From: an uncultured Eubacteriales bacterium
GTDB taxonomy: Bacteria; Bacillota; Clostridia; Christensenellales; CAG-138
Length of the DNA: 38,489 bases
Reading direction: 5' to 3'
NCBI GenBank assembly: GCA_902761365.1
Contig: CACWJZ010000017.1
Coordinates: 1 to 38,489 of the forward strand
A program made the translations under genes and the position numbers. The notes below the pieces were generated by a model that worked only from the letters and a program-made list of their open reading frames with translations, did no database searches and was not told where the DNA came from. Positions 15,939 through 23,123 of this stretch are shown piece after piece (position 1 is the first letter of the stretch; each line of letters begins with the position of its first letter).

Positions 15939-17009
15939 TTACGCCTCCCCTCGAATGGCATTGGTGGTCTCTTTGTCGAAGAAGTGCTTGCGGACGAAGG
16001 AAACGGGCACCGTGTCCCCCGCCCTGTAGTCGCACCAGCCGCGGAGCTTGCAGGTGATCCGCTCCTTGCCCATGACGTGGCCGTGGACCAGGGTGTTCAT
16101 GCCCAGGTTCTCGTTGGAGAAGACCCTGACGGGGATGTCCCCGCCGCTCACGATGTCCTCCGGCCGGACGCCCAGGACGATCTCTTTCCCCCCGTAGGGC
16201 TTCAGCAGCTCTTTCTCCTCCGCCGTCAGGGGCACCCGGAGGCATTCGCTGACGAGGGCGTCCTCCCCCACCTGCACGGTGAAGAAGTTCATGGGCGGGA
16301 GGCCGATGAAGCTGGCCACGAACAGGTTGGCGGGGGTGTCATAGAGCTCCAGGGGCGTGCCCACCTGCTGCACATGGCCCATGGACATGCACACGATCCT
16401 GTCCGCCAACGTCAGCGCCTCGGTCTGATCGTGGGTCACGTAGAGCATGGTGGCGTTGAGGCGCTTGTGGAGGAGCAATATCTCCCGCCGGGTGGCGCCC
16501 CGAAGCTTGGCGTCCAGGTTGGACAGAGGCTCGTCGAACAGGAAGACCTTGGGGTTGCGGACGATGGACCGGCCCATGGCCACCCGCTGGCGCTGGCCGC
16601 CGGAGAGCTGGGCGGGCTTCTTGTTGAGCTGCTCCGTGAGGCCCAAAATCTCCGCCGCCGCCAGGACCTTCTTGTGGATCACGTTGGGGTTCTCCTTGCG
16701 CAACGTCAGGGAAAAGGCCATGTTCTCATAGATGGTCATGTGGCCGTAGAGGGCGTAGTTCTGGAACACCATGGCCATGTCCCGATCCTTGGCGGGGGTC
16801 TGGGTGATGTCCTTCCCGTCCAGCAGCAGGCGCCCGGCGCTGATGTCCTCGAGGCCCGCCACCATGCGCAGCGTGGTGGACTTGCCGCAGCCCGAGGGGC
16901 CCACCAGCACGATCAGCTCCCCGTCCTTCACGTCCAGGCTGAAGTCGTAGACGGCCTGGACCTTGTTGTCGTAGATCTTGTCAAGATGCTGTAAGCTCAG
17001 CGTTGCCAT
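15939..17009 (-). CDS. Sugar ABC transporter ATPase (MsmK/UgpC type), copy 2
   Basis: ATPase of 356 residues for a sugar importer: Walker A GPSGCGKST at 37-45, signature LSGGQRQRVAMG, Walker B VFLFDEPLSNLD, VTHDQTEAL, and a TOBE domain in the C-terminal third. It is the in-operon ATPase of the LplB/LplC/binding-protein importer, placed between two pairs of small membrane proteins rather than next to the permeases. It is clearly paralogous to the ATPase at 8550-9623 but differs over much of the C-terminal domain. Why one locus carries two is open; they could serve the same permeases or different ones. Confidence 0.94.
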   Translation of the reverse strand: MATLSLQHLDKIYDNKVQAVYDFSLDVKDGELIVLVGPSGCGKSTTLRMVAGLEDISAGRLLLDGKDITQTPAKDRDMAMVFQNYALYGHMTIYENMAFSLTLRKENPNVIHKKVLAAAEILGLTEQLNKKPAQLSGGQRQRVAMGRSIVRNPKVFLFDEPLSNLDAKLRGATRREILLLHKRLNATMLYVTHDQTEALTLADRIVCMSMGHVQQVGTPLELYDTPANLFVASFIGLPPMNFFTVQVGEDALVSECLRVPLTAEEKELLKPYGGKEIVLGVRPEDIVSGGDIPVRVFSNENLGMNTLVHGHVMGKERITCKLRGWCDYRAGDTVPVSFVRKHFFDKETTNAIRGEA

Positions 17010-17021
17010 ACCCTTCCCCCC

Positions 17022-17516
17022 TTATGCGGCCTTCTGTTCCAGGCCGGCCATGTGGGCCGCCAGGGCGCGGCTTTTTCGGATGCCCACGATCCCCGCCAGC
17101 AGGCAGCAGGCGCCCGACGCCGCCAGATACACGATCACCCGGATAAACTGGGCGTTCTGCATGACGATGGTCTTCTGCTTGCTGACGGTGACCACCGCCG
17201 TGTGGGCCGTGAGCGGCAGGTAGAAGATGCGCGCGATCTGCAGGGCGCCGATCACCAGCAGCACCCAGGCGAAGGAGGACTTGTAGCTCTTCACGCCCTC
17301 GGAGCAGAGGAACACCACCAGCATGAAGAGGAGGTTATAGAGGACGGAGGCGCCCATGCGGATGTTGTAATAGTAGGAGCCCACGTCGGATTTATAGATG
17401 CTGACGAAGTAGAGGACGTTGAACAGGATAGCGAGCAGCGCAAGGCCGGAGGACAGGGTGTTCTTGGTGAACCGCATCCTGTCCCGCTGGATGAATCTGT
17501 CTTCGTTCATGCTCAT
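17022..17516 (-). CDS. Four-helix membrane protein of unknown function (164 aa)
   Basis: Family not recognised. Hydrophobic segments lie near 22-41, 53-71, 80-100 and 124-145. The N-terminus MSMNEDRFIQRDRMRF is polar. The start is the ATG at 17514-17516, which overlaps the TGA of the upstream 197-residue gene (ATGA) and is preceded by GGAAAGGAAGCC; an open extension to 17681 would be antisense to nothing but lacks a start site. It ends 12 bp before the ABC ATPase. It forms a translationally coupled pair with the 197-residue protein. Confidence 0.78.
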   Translation of the reverse strand: MSMNEDRFIQRDRMRFTKNTLSSGLALLAILFNVLYFVSIYKSDVGSYYYNIRMGASVLYNLLFMLVVFLCSEGVKSYKSSFAWVLLVIGALQIARIFYLPLTAHTAVVTVSKQKTIVMQNAQFIRVIVYLAASGACCLLAGIVGIRKSRALAAHMAGLEQKAA

Positions 17517-18106
17517 GCCATGGCTTCCTTTCCGGCTGCGATGAGCCGCTGTTCTGCCTTCATCAGGCGGATTTTCCAAATCAGGTTCACAAGGAGCAGC
17601 GCCGTGACCGCCAGCAGCAGGGCGTAGACCACGTAGTGTGCGTCGAACCAGAAGGTGGAATCCACATAGGCGGTCTTCCACATCTTGGCGTGCTTCTTCA
17701 GGGCTTCAAAGTCGACCTGGGTCAAAAACGCGGCCTTGTAGCCCTCGATACGGGCGTGGGCCCATACCGTGTAGGCCACGGCGGCGACGCTGTAGAGGCC
17801 GACCGAGACGTAGTTGCCCACGTAATACTTGCGGCGGGCGTGGGTCTGGGTGAGGAACAGGAGGCAAGCGAGCAGGATGAGCCCGATGGAGAACTTCAGC
17901 AGGCTCCGGTTGAAATCCTGCATATCGTAGTAAAGGATCGAACCGGGCACATCCGTCTCCGTGAGATCGGCCGGATTGCGCATGGTGGAATAGAGCGCAT
18001 CGTAGAGGTCGGTCATAAGGCCCAGCGCATACAGGAACGTGATGGCGCAGGCGATGACGGCGACGATGCACAGGAGCTTTTGGCACTTGATCTGCTTTGT
18101 ATACAT
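17513..18106 (-). CDS. Four-helix membrane protein of unknown function (197 aa)
   Basis: Family not recognised. Hydrophobic segments are near 11-31, 70-86, 97-117 and 156-176. Two hydrophilic loops lie at about 32-69 and 118-155, which would face outside if the short basic N-terminus MYTKQIKCQK is inside. The first segment could be a signal anchor. It follows the binding-protein gene after a 93-bp gap that contains a 10-bp hairpin, and it overlaps the next gene by 4 bp. The large outer loops would suit contact with the binding protein, but that is speculation. Confidence 0.78.
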   Translation of the reverse strand: MYTKQIKCQKLLCIVAVIACAITFLYALGLMTDLYDALYSTMRNPADLTETDVPGSILYYDMQDFNRSLLKFSIGLILLACLLFLTQTHARRKYYVGNYVSVGLYSVAAVAYTVWAHARIEGYKAAFLTQVDFEALKKHAKMWKTAYVDSTFWFDAHYVVYALLLAVTALLLVNLIWKIRLMKAEQRLIAAGKEAMA

Positions 18107-18142
18107 TTCGCTTCCCCCGTCGGCCCCGTGATGCGGATGATC

Positions 18143-18173
18143 CCGAAGGGGGCCGGGGCTCGACCCCCTTCGG
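18143..18173 (-). terminator. Intercistronic hairpin after the binding-protein gene
   Basis: Perfect 10-bp stem CCGAAGGGGG / CCCCCTTCGG with an 11-base loop, 27 bp after the binding-protein stop. There is no T-run. Such hairpins often stabilise the upstream mRNA and partly reduce readthrough, which would give more binding protein than downstream membrane proteins. Confidence 0.6.
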
Positions 18174-18199
18174 AAGGTTCAGATGGTTGTTCGCTCAGG

Positions 18200-20302
18200 T
18201 CACTTGGCCAGGGACTCGTAGTACTTCTGGAGGCGGGCCCAGGCGTCCTGCTTGAGCTGCAGATACAGCATGCCGCCCATGGTGTCGGCCACGTACTCGG
18301 CGCTAGCCTGGGCATTGTCCATGCCCTCAGCCGCGTAGCCGTTCACGATCTGATCCACGAACAGGTTCTCGCCGCCATTGTTGGAGGCGAACTTGGTGGA
18401 AAGGTCGGAGTAGGTCTTGATGAGGTCGTTCTCCACCTTGGTGTTGGGGAGCACGGTGGGTACGGAGGTGTACCAGGGGTTCGCGGTGATGGCGAGCTCG
18501 GGGTGCTTGATGGTGCCGAGGCCGATGGCCACGGAGATATGGCCGGCGCCCTCCTTGCCCACAGCCTGGGTGCACTGATACTCAAAGGCCTGGCTCTTCA
18601 CGAAGGAGAGGGTGGAGCCCAGGAAGTTGCGGGCGTAGTTGGTGTAGTTGCCCTTGCCCTTGGACCACAGCTCTTCGCTGGTGGCGTCGGAGATGACGGG
18701 CATCTCCTTGCCGTTGAAGAGGAAGGTCACGTAGGTACCGTCGGGATTGGTCTTGATGAAGGCGTCGGGGCCGTAGGACATGAGGATCTGGCCCTTCTCG
18801 CTGTAGGCGTAGTCCAGGAGCTTGAGGGCGGCGTTCAGCTTGTTCTCGTCGCCGGCCACGCCCTTGACGGAGATGCCCCAGGCGTCGGTCTTGACGGACC
18901 GCCAGGACTCGGTGAAGCGCATGTACACGCCGGCCTCATCGGTGCCGTCGAACCAGCGGGCCACGGGGACCATGACCGCCATGTACTTCTCACCGGCGGC
19001 GTTGTCCAGCTTGGTCTGGTTGTACAGGGTCTGGGTCTGGTTGTAGTCATAGTGCATGAAGCCCAGGTCCTGCTCCAGGTAGTTCTCGGTCTTCACTTCC
19101 TCCATGTTCACGAAGGCGCTGGAGATCAGGCCTTCCTGGACCATGTCGTTCATCTTCTCCAGGGCTTCGTAGGTGGCGACCTCCTGACGGGCGTCATGGA
19201 GCATGCCGTCGGCACCCACGAACAGATAATCCTGGCGGGACTCCATGCCGCGGACGCCGAAGAGGTGGCCGGCGAACCGGAACATGTCGACCCGGCGCTG
19301 GTTGTTGGCGTCCTCACGGGAGAAGAGGCCCTGGACCACGTCGGTGCCGTTGAGGGTCTGGGGGTTGGCGACCACGCAGCGGAGCAGGGCGACCAGCTCG
19401 TCCGCGTCCCAAGCGGCGTTCTGGCCCACGAACAGGTTGGCGCGCTCGGTGCCGTAGTAGCCGTTGTAGGCCTTGTCGATGTACTCACGGAGCATGTTGA
19501 CCGCTTCCACACCGGTCATGGCGCCCTTGGCGTTCATGTTGGCCACGATGTTGCCGGCGGCGTCATAGTCCTTGGCGATCTTGTCCACGGTCGTGCCGTC
19601 CAGGTTCACGACCTCCACCTCCACCTTGCCGGCAGTGGGCATGTAGGGCTGGTAGACGGGGGCAGCGGTGTCCTTGCAGGCGTCAGCGGTGAACGTGCCT
19701 TCGCCGTTGAGGAGCTTCTCCACCCAGTCCACACGCATGAGGGGCATGCGCTCGATGTCGTTGACACCGTCGAAGTAGGGGGCGAAGTAGATGGCACCGG
19801 TGCTGGTGTTGCCGGTGATGGAGAGCCGCACGATGGGGTTGGCCTCCAAATACGCCTTGAAGTTGGGCATCTGATCGAGATAGGCGCCCAGGTTCACGAT
19901 GGAACCCTCTTCGCCGTACTCGGAGAGCTGGCTGGCGCCGCCCACCACCAGATCGACCTCGTTCAGGCGCTCTTTCCAGTAGTCGAACTCCTTGGCCGCG
20001 CTGCCGGCGCCGGTGAACTTGTCCTCGATCTTGATGTTCAGCAGGTTCTCGACCTCCACCCAGGTGGGCTTGAGGTCGCCGGTGTGATAGGTCTTGCCGT
20101 CGGCCAGGGTGATGCCCTCGCCCGCGATCTCGGCCTCGAAGGTCAGCGCGTTCTTCCGGTTGTTGTAACCGGCGGCGATCCGCAGCGTCGTGCCGTCCGC
20201 GTAGGTCAGCTCCTCGGCGGCCTGGACCTTGGTGACGCCGAAGACGGAAACCAGCATCAGCGCGACAAGCAGCCATGTCAACAGGGTCTTTGTCTTTTTC
20301 AT
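18200..20302 (-). CDS. Extracellular solute-binding protein of a sugar ABC importer (700 aa)
   Basis: Captures the oligosaccharide outside the membrane and hands it to the LplB/LplC permeases. The signal peptide MKKTKTLLTWLLVALMLVSV ends near VQA-AEE (about residue 28) with no lipobox cysteine, so it looks like a signal peptidase I substrate rather than the usual lipoprotein. At 700 residues it is longer than most family 1 binding proteins (about 430-560). Aromatic, Asp- and Asn-rich stretches are spread through it, as in large clostridial oligosaccharide binders. It sits 73 bp after lplC and before the small membrane proteins. The substrate is inferred from the neighbouring pectin enzymes. 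How a non-lipidated protein stays at the Gram-positive surface is unclear. Confidence 0.88.
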   Translation of the reverse strand: MKKTKTLLTWLLVALMLVSVFGVTKVQAAEELTYADGTTLRIAAGYNNRKNALTFEAEIAGEGITLADGKTYHTGDLKPTWVEVENLLNIKIEDKFTGAGSAAKEFDYWKERLNEVDLVVGGASQLSEYGEEGSIVNLGAYLDQMPNFKAYLEANPIVRLSITGNTSTGAIYFAPYFDGVNDIERMPLMRVDWVEKLLNGEGTFTADACKDTAAPVYQPYMPTAGKVEVEVVNLDGTTVDKIAKDYDAAGNIVANMNAKGAMTGVEAVNMLREYIDKAYNGYYGTERANLFVGQNAAWDADELVALLRCVVANPQTLNGTDVVQGLFSREDANNQRRVDMFRFAGHLFGVRGMESRQDYLFVGADGMLHDARQEVATYEALEKMNDMVQEGLISSAFVNMEEVKTENYLEQDLGFMHYDYNQTQTLYNQTKLDNAAGEKYMAVMVPVARWFDGTDEAGVYMRFTESWRSVKTDAWGISVKGVAGDENKLNAALKLLDYAYSEKGQILMSYGPDAFIKTNPDGTYVTFLFNGKEMPVISDATSEELWSKGKGNYTNYARNFLGSTLSFVKSQAFEYQCTQAVGKEGAGHISVAIGLGTIKHPELAITANPWYTSVPTVLPNTKVENDLIKTYSDLSTKFASNNGGENLFVDQIVNGYAAEGMDNAQASAEYVADTMGGMLYLQLKQDAWARLQKYYESLAK

Positions 20303-20375
20303 ACGATCCTCCTTAGTGTGTTTTGTGTTCGTTGTGTACCGTGTATATCATCCGGAAAAACCGGTCGACACCCGC

Positions 20376-21266
20376 TCACTCCTTGACGCCGCCCACGTTG
20401 ACGCCCTTGGCGAAGTACTTCTGGATGAAGGGGTAGATGATGAGGATGGGGACGATGGAGCAGACGATCAGGGCATAGATGACGGAGTCGGAGGCGTAGA
20501 TCTCGTTCCAGCCGGCCATGCGGTCCGGGTCCGTGAACTCCTCCAGCTTCAGGCGGATGAACACCTGCAGGGGATGCTCGTTGGGGTTGGAGATCATCTG
20601 TCGGGCCCAGAAGTAGCCGTTCCAGCGGGAGATGGCGAAGAACAGGGCCACGGTGGCGATGGTGGACTTGCACATGGGGATGAAGACCTTGGTGAGCACC
20701 TGGAACTCCGTGGCGCCGTCCACGATGGCCGCCTCCTCGATCTCGGAGGGGACGCCCTCGAAGGCGTTCCGCAGCAGGATGATGTTCATGGCCGCCATGC
20801 CCATGGCGATGACCACCAGCCACTTGTCGTCGGTGATGCCGGCGGCGTTAAAGACGGCCTTGGTGTGCAGGTAATTGAGGTACTGGGGCACGAGACCCGC
20901 GGAGAACCACATGGTGAAGACCAGGAAGAAGTTGAAGAACCGGCGGAAGAGCAAGCGGCGCTTAGAAAGGGCGTAGCCGCCCAAGATGGCCACGAACAGG
21001 GCCCAGACCGTGCCGTAGAAGGTGAGGAAGAGGGTGTTGGAGTAGGCGTTCCAGAACATATTGTCGTTGAACATGCGCTGGAAGGCCTGGAACTGCACGT
21101 CCTTGGGGAAGAGGATGACCCGGCCGTATTCCACCGCGGTCCGGCCGCTGACGGCGGCGGAGATGGCGTAGAGGAACGGGTAGAGGCAGATGAGGGAGAA
21201 CATCAAAAGCAGCGTGTAGCTGATGATCTTGAAGATGAGCTCGGAGGCTTCCAGTTTCCGTTTCAT
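20376..21266 (-). CDS. Sugar ABC importer permease, LplC/YtcP type
   Basis: Membrane permease of 296 residues with six predicted helices. The EAA loop that docks on the ATPase is EEAAIVDGATEFQVL at about 165-179, followed by KVFIPMCKSTIATVALF. It ends in the family-typical KYFAKGVNVGGVKE. It lies 12 bp downstream of the LplB-type gene and is followed by the binding protein. LplC/YtcP permeases of Bacillus serve complex uronic-acid oligosaccharides, which fits the locus. Confidence 0.93.
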   Translation of the reverse strand: MKRKLEASELIFKIISYTLLLMFSLICLYPFLYAISAAVSGRTAVEYGRVILFPKDVQFQAFQRMFNDNMFWNAYSNTLFLTFYGTVWALFVAILGGYALSKRRLLFRRFFNFFLVFTMWFSAGLVPQYLNYLHTKAVFNAAGITDDKWLVVIAMGMAAMNIILLRNAFEGVPSEIEEAAIVDGATEFQVLTKVFIPMCKSTIATVALFFAISRWNGYFWARQMISNPNEHPLQVFIRLKLEEFTDPDRMAGWNEIYASDSVIYALIVCSIVPILIIYPFIQKYFAKGVNVGGVKE

Positions 21267-21278
21267 GCCCTCACCTCC

Positions 21279-22331
21279 TCAATACAGCGAGACGTTGGAC
21301 GCCTTGCGGGCGATGGTGTTGGCCCCGATGACCAGGAGCATGCCGATGACGTTGTTCATCATCTCCGCCGCGGAGGCGATGCCCTTGGCCGCGCCTTCGA
21401 GGCCGTAGCGGTTGGCGAAGGTGGAGACCACGTCGGCGGTCACATAGGTCTTGGGGTTGTAGAGGAGCAGCACCTTCTCGTAGCCGATGTTGAGAAGGGA
21501 GCCGATCCGGGTGATGAGCATGATGACGATGGTGGACAGGATGCTGGGCAGCACCACGTAGCGCATCTGAGCCATCTTCCCCGCCCCGTCGATCTGGGCG
21601 GCCTCGTAGCTGGTGGGCGAGATGGCGATGATGGCGGCGAAGTAGACGATGCTGTCATAGCCGGCGCCCTCCCAGATGCCGCTGATCTGATAGATGGCGC
21701 GGAAGAAGCCCGGGTTGTTCAGCAGGCCCGCGTTGGCCACCTCCTTGGAGATGAGGCCCAGGCTCGACAGCGCCTGGGAGACTATGCCCATGCCGGAGAT
21801 GAGGGAGCCCTGCTTCACCAACATGGTGACCAGGGTGGTCATGACCACGGTGGACATGAACTTGGGCAGATAGGTGAGCACCTGGCAGGTGGAGCGGACC
21901 AGGTTCGATTTGATCTCGTTGAAGAAGAGGGCCAGAATGATGGGCATGGGGAACCCGAAGCACAGGCCGTAGAAGCTGAGCAGGAAGGTGTTGCGGAAGG
22001 CCCGCCAGAACTCGGTGGACAAGCCGTCGCCGCCCAGCAGGAGGCGCTTGAAGTAGGAGAAGCCGGCGAAGAACTGCTCCGCCACGGGCTTCACCTCGTC
22101 CGAGACCTTGAAGCTGCCCAAAAGCTCGTACATGGGGAAGTACCGCCAGAACAGGAAGACCAGGATCATGGGGATCAGCATGACGTAGAGCCGCCAGTCC
22201 TTCAGGATGGTCAAGCCCACGTTCCGCCAGTAGTGCTTCTCCACATCGTCGCGCACGACCTGCTCAGGGTTCTCCCGATAGGTCTTGGTCACCTCGTCGA
22301 ATATGAGAAAATCCGATGCCTTGCTTTCCAT
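21279..22331 (-). CDS. Sugar ABC importer permease, LplB type
   Basis: Membrane permease of 350 residues with a cytoplasmic N-terminal extension of about 45 residues (acidic, EVTKTYRENPEQVVRDDVEK), then six predicted helices. The family hallmark WRYFPMYELLGSFK is near 62-75, and the EAA loop YEAAQIDGAGKMAQM near 235-249. It pairs with the LplC-type permease downstream. The start ATG is preceded by AAACGATAAGGGGACGGGCGG, only a fair ribosome binding site, 12 bp after the upstream membrane-protein gene. Confidence 0.92.
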   Translation of the reverse strand: MESKASDFLIFDEVTKTYRENPEQVVRDDVEKHYWRNVGLTILKDWRLYVMLIPMILVFLFWRYFPMYELLGSFKVSDEVKPVAEQFFAGFSYFKRLLLGGDGLSTEFWRAFRNTFLLSFYGLCFGFPMPIILALFFNEIKSNLVRSTCQVLTYLPKFMSTVVMTTLVTMLVKQGSLISGMGIVSQALSSLGLISKEVANAGLLNNPGFFRAIYQISGIWEGAGYDSIVYFAAIIAISPTSYEAAQIDGAGKMAQMRYVVLPSILSTIVIMLITRIGSLLNIGYEKVLLLYNPKTYVTADVVSTFANRYGLEGAAKGIASAAEMMNNVIGMLLVIGANTIARKASNVSLY

Positions 22332-22343
22332 CCGCCCGTCCCC

Positions 22344-22916
22344 TTATCGTTTTTGTGATTCCCTTTGTATCCGCAGCAGGTAATGTATCTGATCCTCGAA
22401 GATGCCGTCCAGCCGTCGGGCGATCCACACGACCACCACCGTGAACAGGTCCGTGATGACCCCGGTGGTGAAGAAGCCCAGGCACACGCCGAGGCCGTTG
22501 CCCGTGACCAGGGCCAGCATGGCCCGGCCCAGCTGCATGAGCAGGGCCGTCACCAGCGCAAAGCCCATGCTTTGCAGCGCGTCCTTCCGGGTCTCCTCCT
22601 TGCCCCAGGCCCTGAGCAGCAGGAGCGACAGGAGGGAAAGGAGGTTCCCGACCCCGTAGATGAGGTACTGATCCCAGCGCGCCCCCGCCAGGAAGCAGGC
22701 CAGCACGCCGCCGAAAACGGCGTGGATGGCGGCCCAGGGCCCCCAGCGCATCATGACGATGGCGGTGAGGGCGGCCACGGCGGAGACCGTGTAGGGCTCG
22801 GCGGGAAAGAGCCTGGTGGCGGCGAAGTGGAGCACCGGCTCGAAGAGGGCCAGCATCAGGGCGAAGCAAACGAGGTCGATCGCCCGGTACTCTCCCACGC
22901 TCCGCTGCCTTGCCAT
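22344..22916 (-). CDS. Six-helix membrane protein, first gene of the transport operon (190 aa)
   Basis: Integral membrane protein with hydrophobic segments near 11-33, 41-59, 62-80, 84-102, 115-137 and 144-165, then the tail RRLDGIFEDQIHYLLRIQRE. The size, helix number and short polar ends resemble the S component of ECF transporters, but no motif proves it and no ECF T or A gene is in the window. The ATG at 22914-22916 follows GGGAGG by 9 bp; an open extension to 22958 lacks a site. It begins the operon, 12 bp before lplB. It may be a regulator, a chaperone or an extra substrate-binding membrane subunit. Confidence 0.75.
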   Translation of the reverse strand: MARQRSVGEYRAIDLVCFALMLALFEPVLHFAATRLFPAEPYTVSAVAALTAIVMMRWGPWAAIHAVFGGVLACFLAGARWDQYLIYGVGNLLSLLSLLLLRAWGKEETRKDALQSMGFALVTALLMQLGRAMLALVTGNGLGVCLGFFTTGVITDLFTVVVVWIARRLDGIFEDQIHYLLRIQRESQKR

Positions 22917-22932
22917 CGGTGAACGCCTCCCT

Positions 22933-22956
22933 GGGGCCTCGGGGCAGAGGCGCCCC
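22933..22956 (-). other. Hairpin in the 5' leader of the transport operon
   Basis: On the minus strand GGGGCGCCTC pairs imperfectly with GAGGCCCC around TGCCCC. It lies about 10 bp upstream of the ribosome binding site of the first gene and could affect mRNA stability or translation. Confidence 0.35.
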
Positions 22957-22976
22957 AAGTACCCTGTTATACGCTT

Positions 22977-23005
22977 ATTGTAGGTTCTGGGGGCCCGTTT
23001 TGTAC
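22977..23005 (-). promoter_or_regulatory. Probable promoter of the long transport/GH28/GH105 operon
   Basis: On the minus strand a TACAAT at 22977-22982 lies 18 bp downstream of TGTACA, part of the left arm of the inverted repeat. A second candidate -10, TATAAC, is at 22966-22971 without a matching -35. Either way the operator overlaps or abuts the promoter. Confidence 0.45.
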
Positions 23006-23039
23006 ATATCTAAAACGACCTCCTTCCTGTACAAAACGG
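22995..23039. promoter_or_regulatory. 11-bp perfect inverted repeat between the divergent transport operon and CE8 gene
   Basis: CCGTTTTGTAC (22995-23005) and GTACAAAACGG (23029-23039) are exact complements separated by 23 bp; a third AAAACG word lies between them at 23012-23017. The arms share ACAAAACGG with the AraC promoter. The site lies between two divergent promoters, as expected for a shared operator. Confidence 0.6.
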
Positions 23040-23059
23040 ATGATTCCCGATTTTTCCGT

Positions 23060-23088
23060 TTGCGGCGGCGGACGACATATGATATAAC
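23060..23088 (+). promoter_or_regulatory. Promoter of the CE8 pectin methylesterase gene
   Basis: TTGCGG (23060-23065), 17-bp spacer, TATAAC (23083-23088). The 11-bp inverted repeat ends 20 bp upstream of the -35. Confidence 0.6.
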
Positions 23089-23123
23089 AATGGCGGAAAA
23101 TGACGAGAAAAGGAGCGTTCCCT

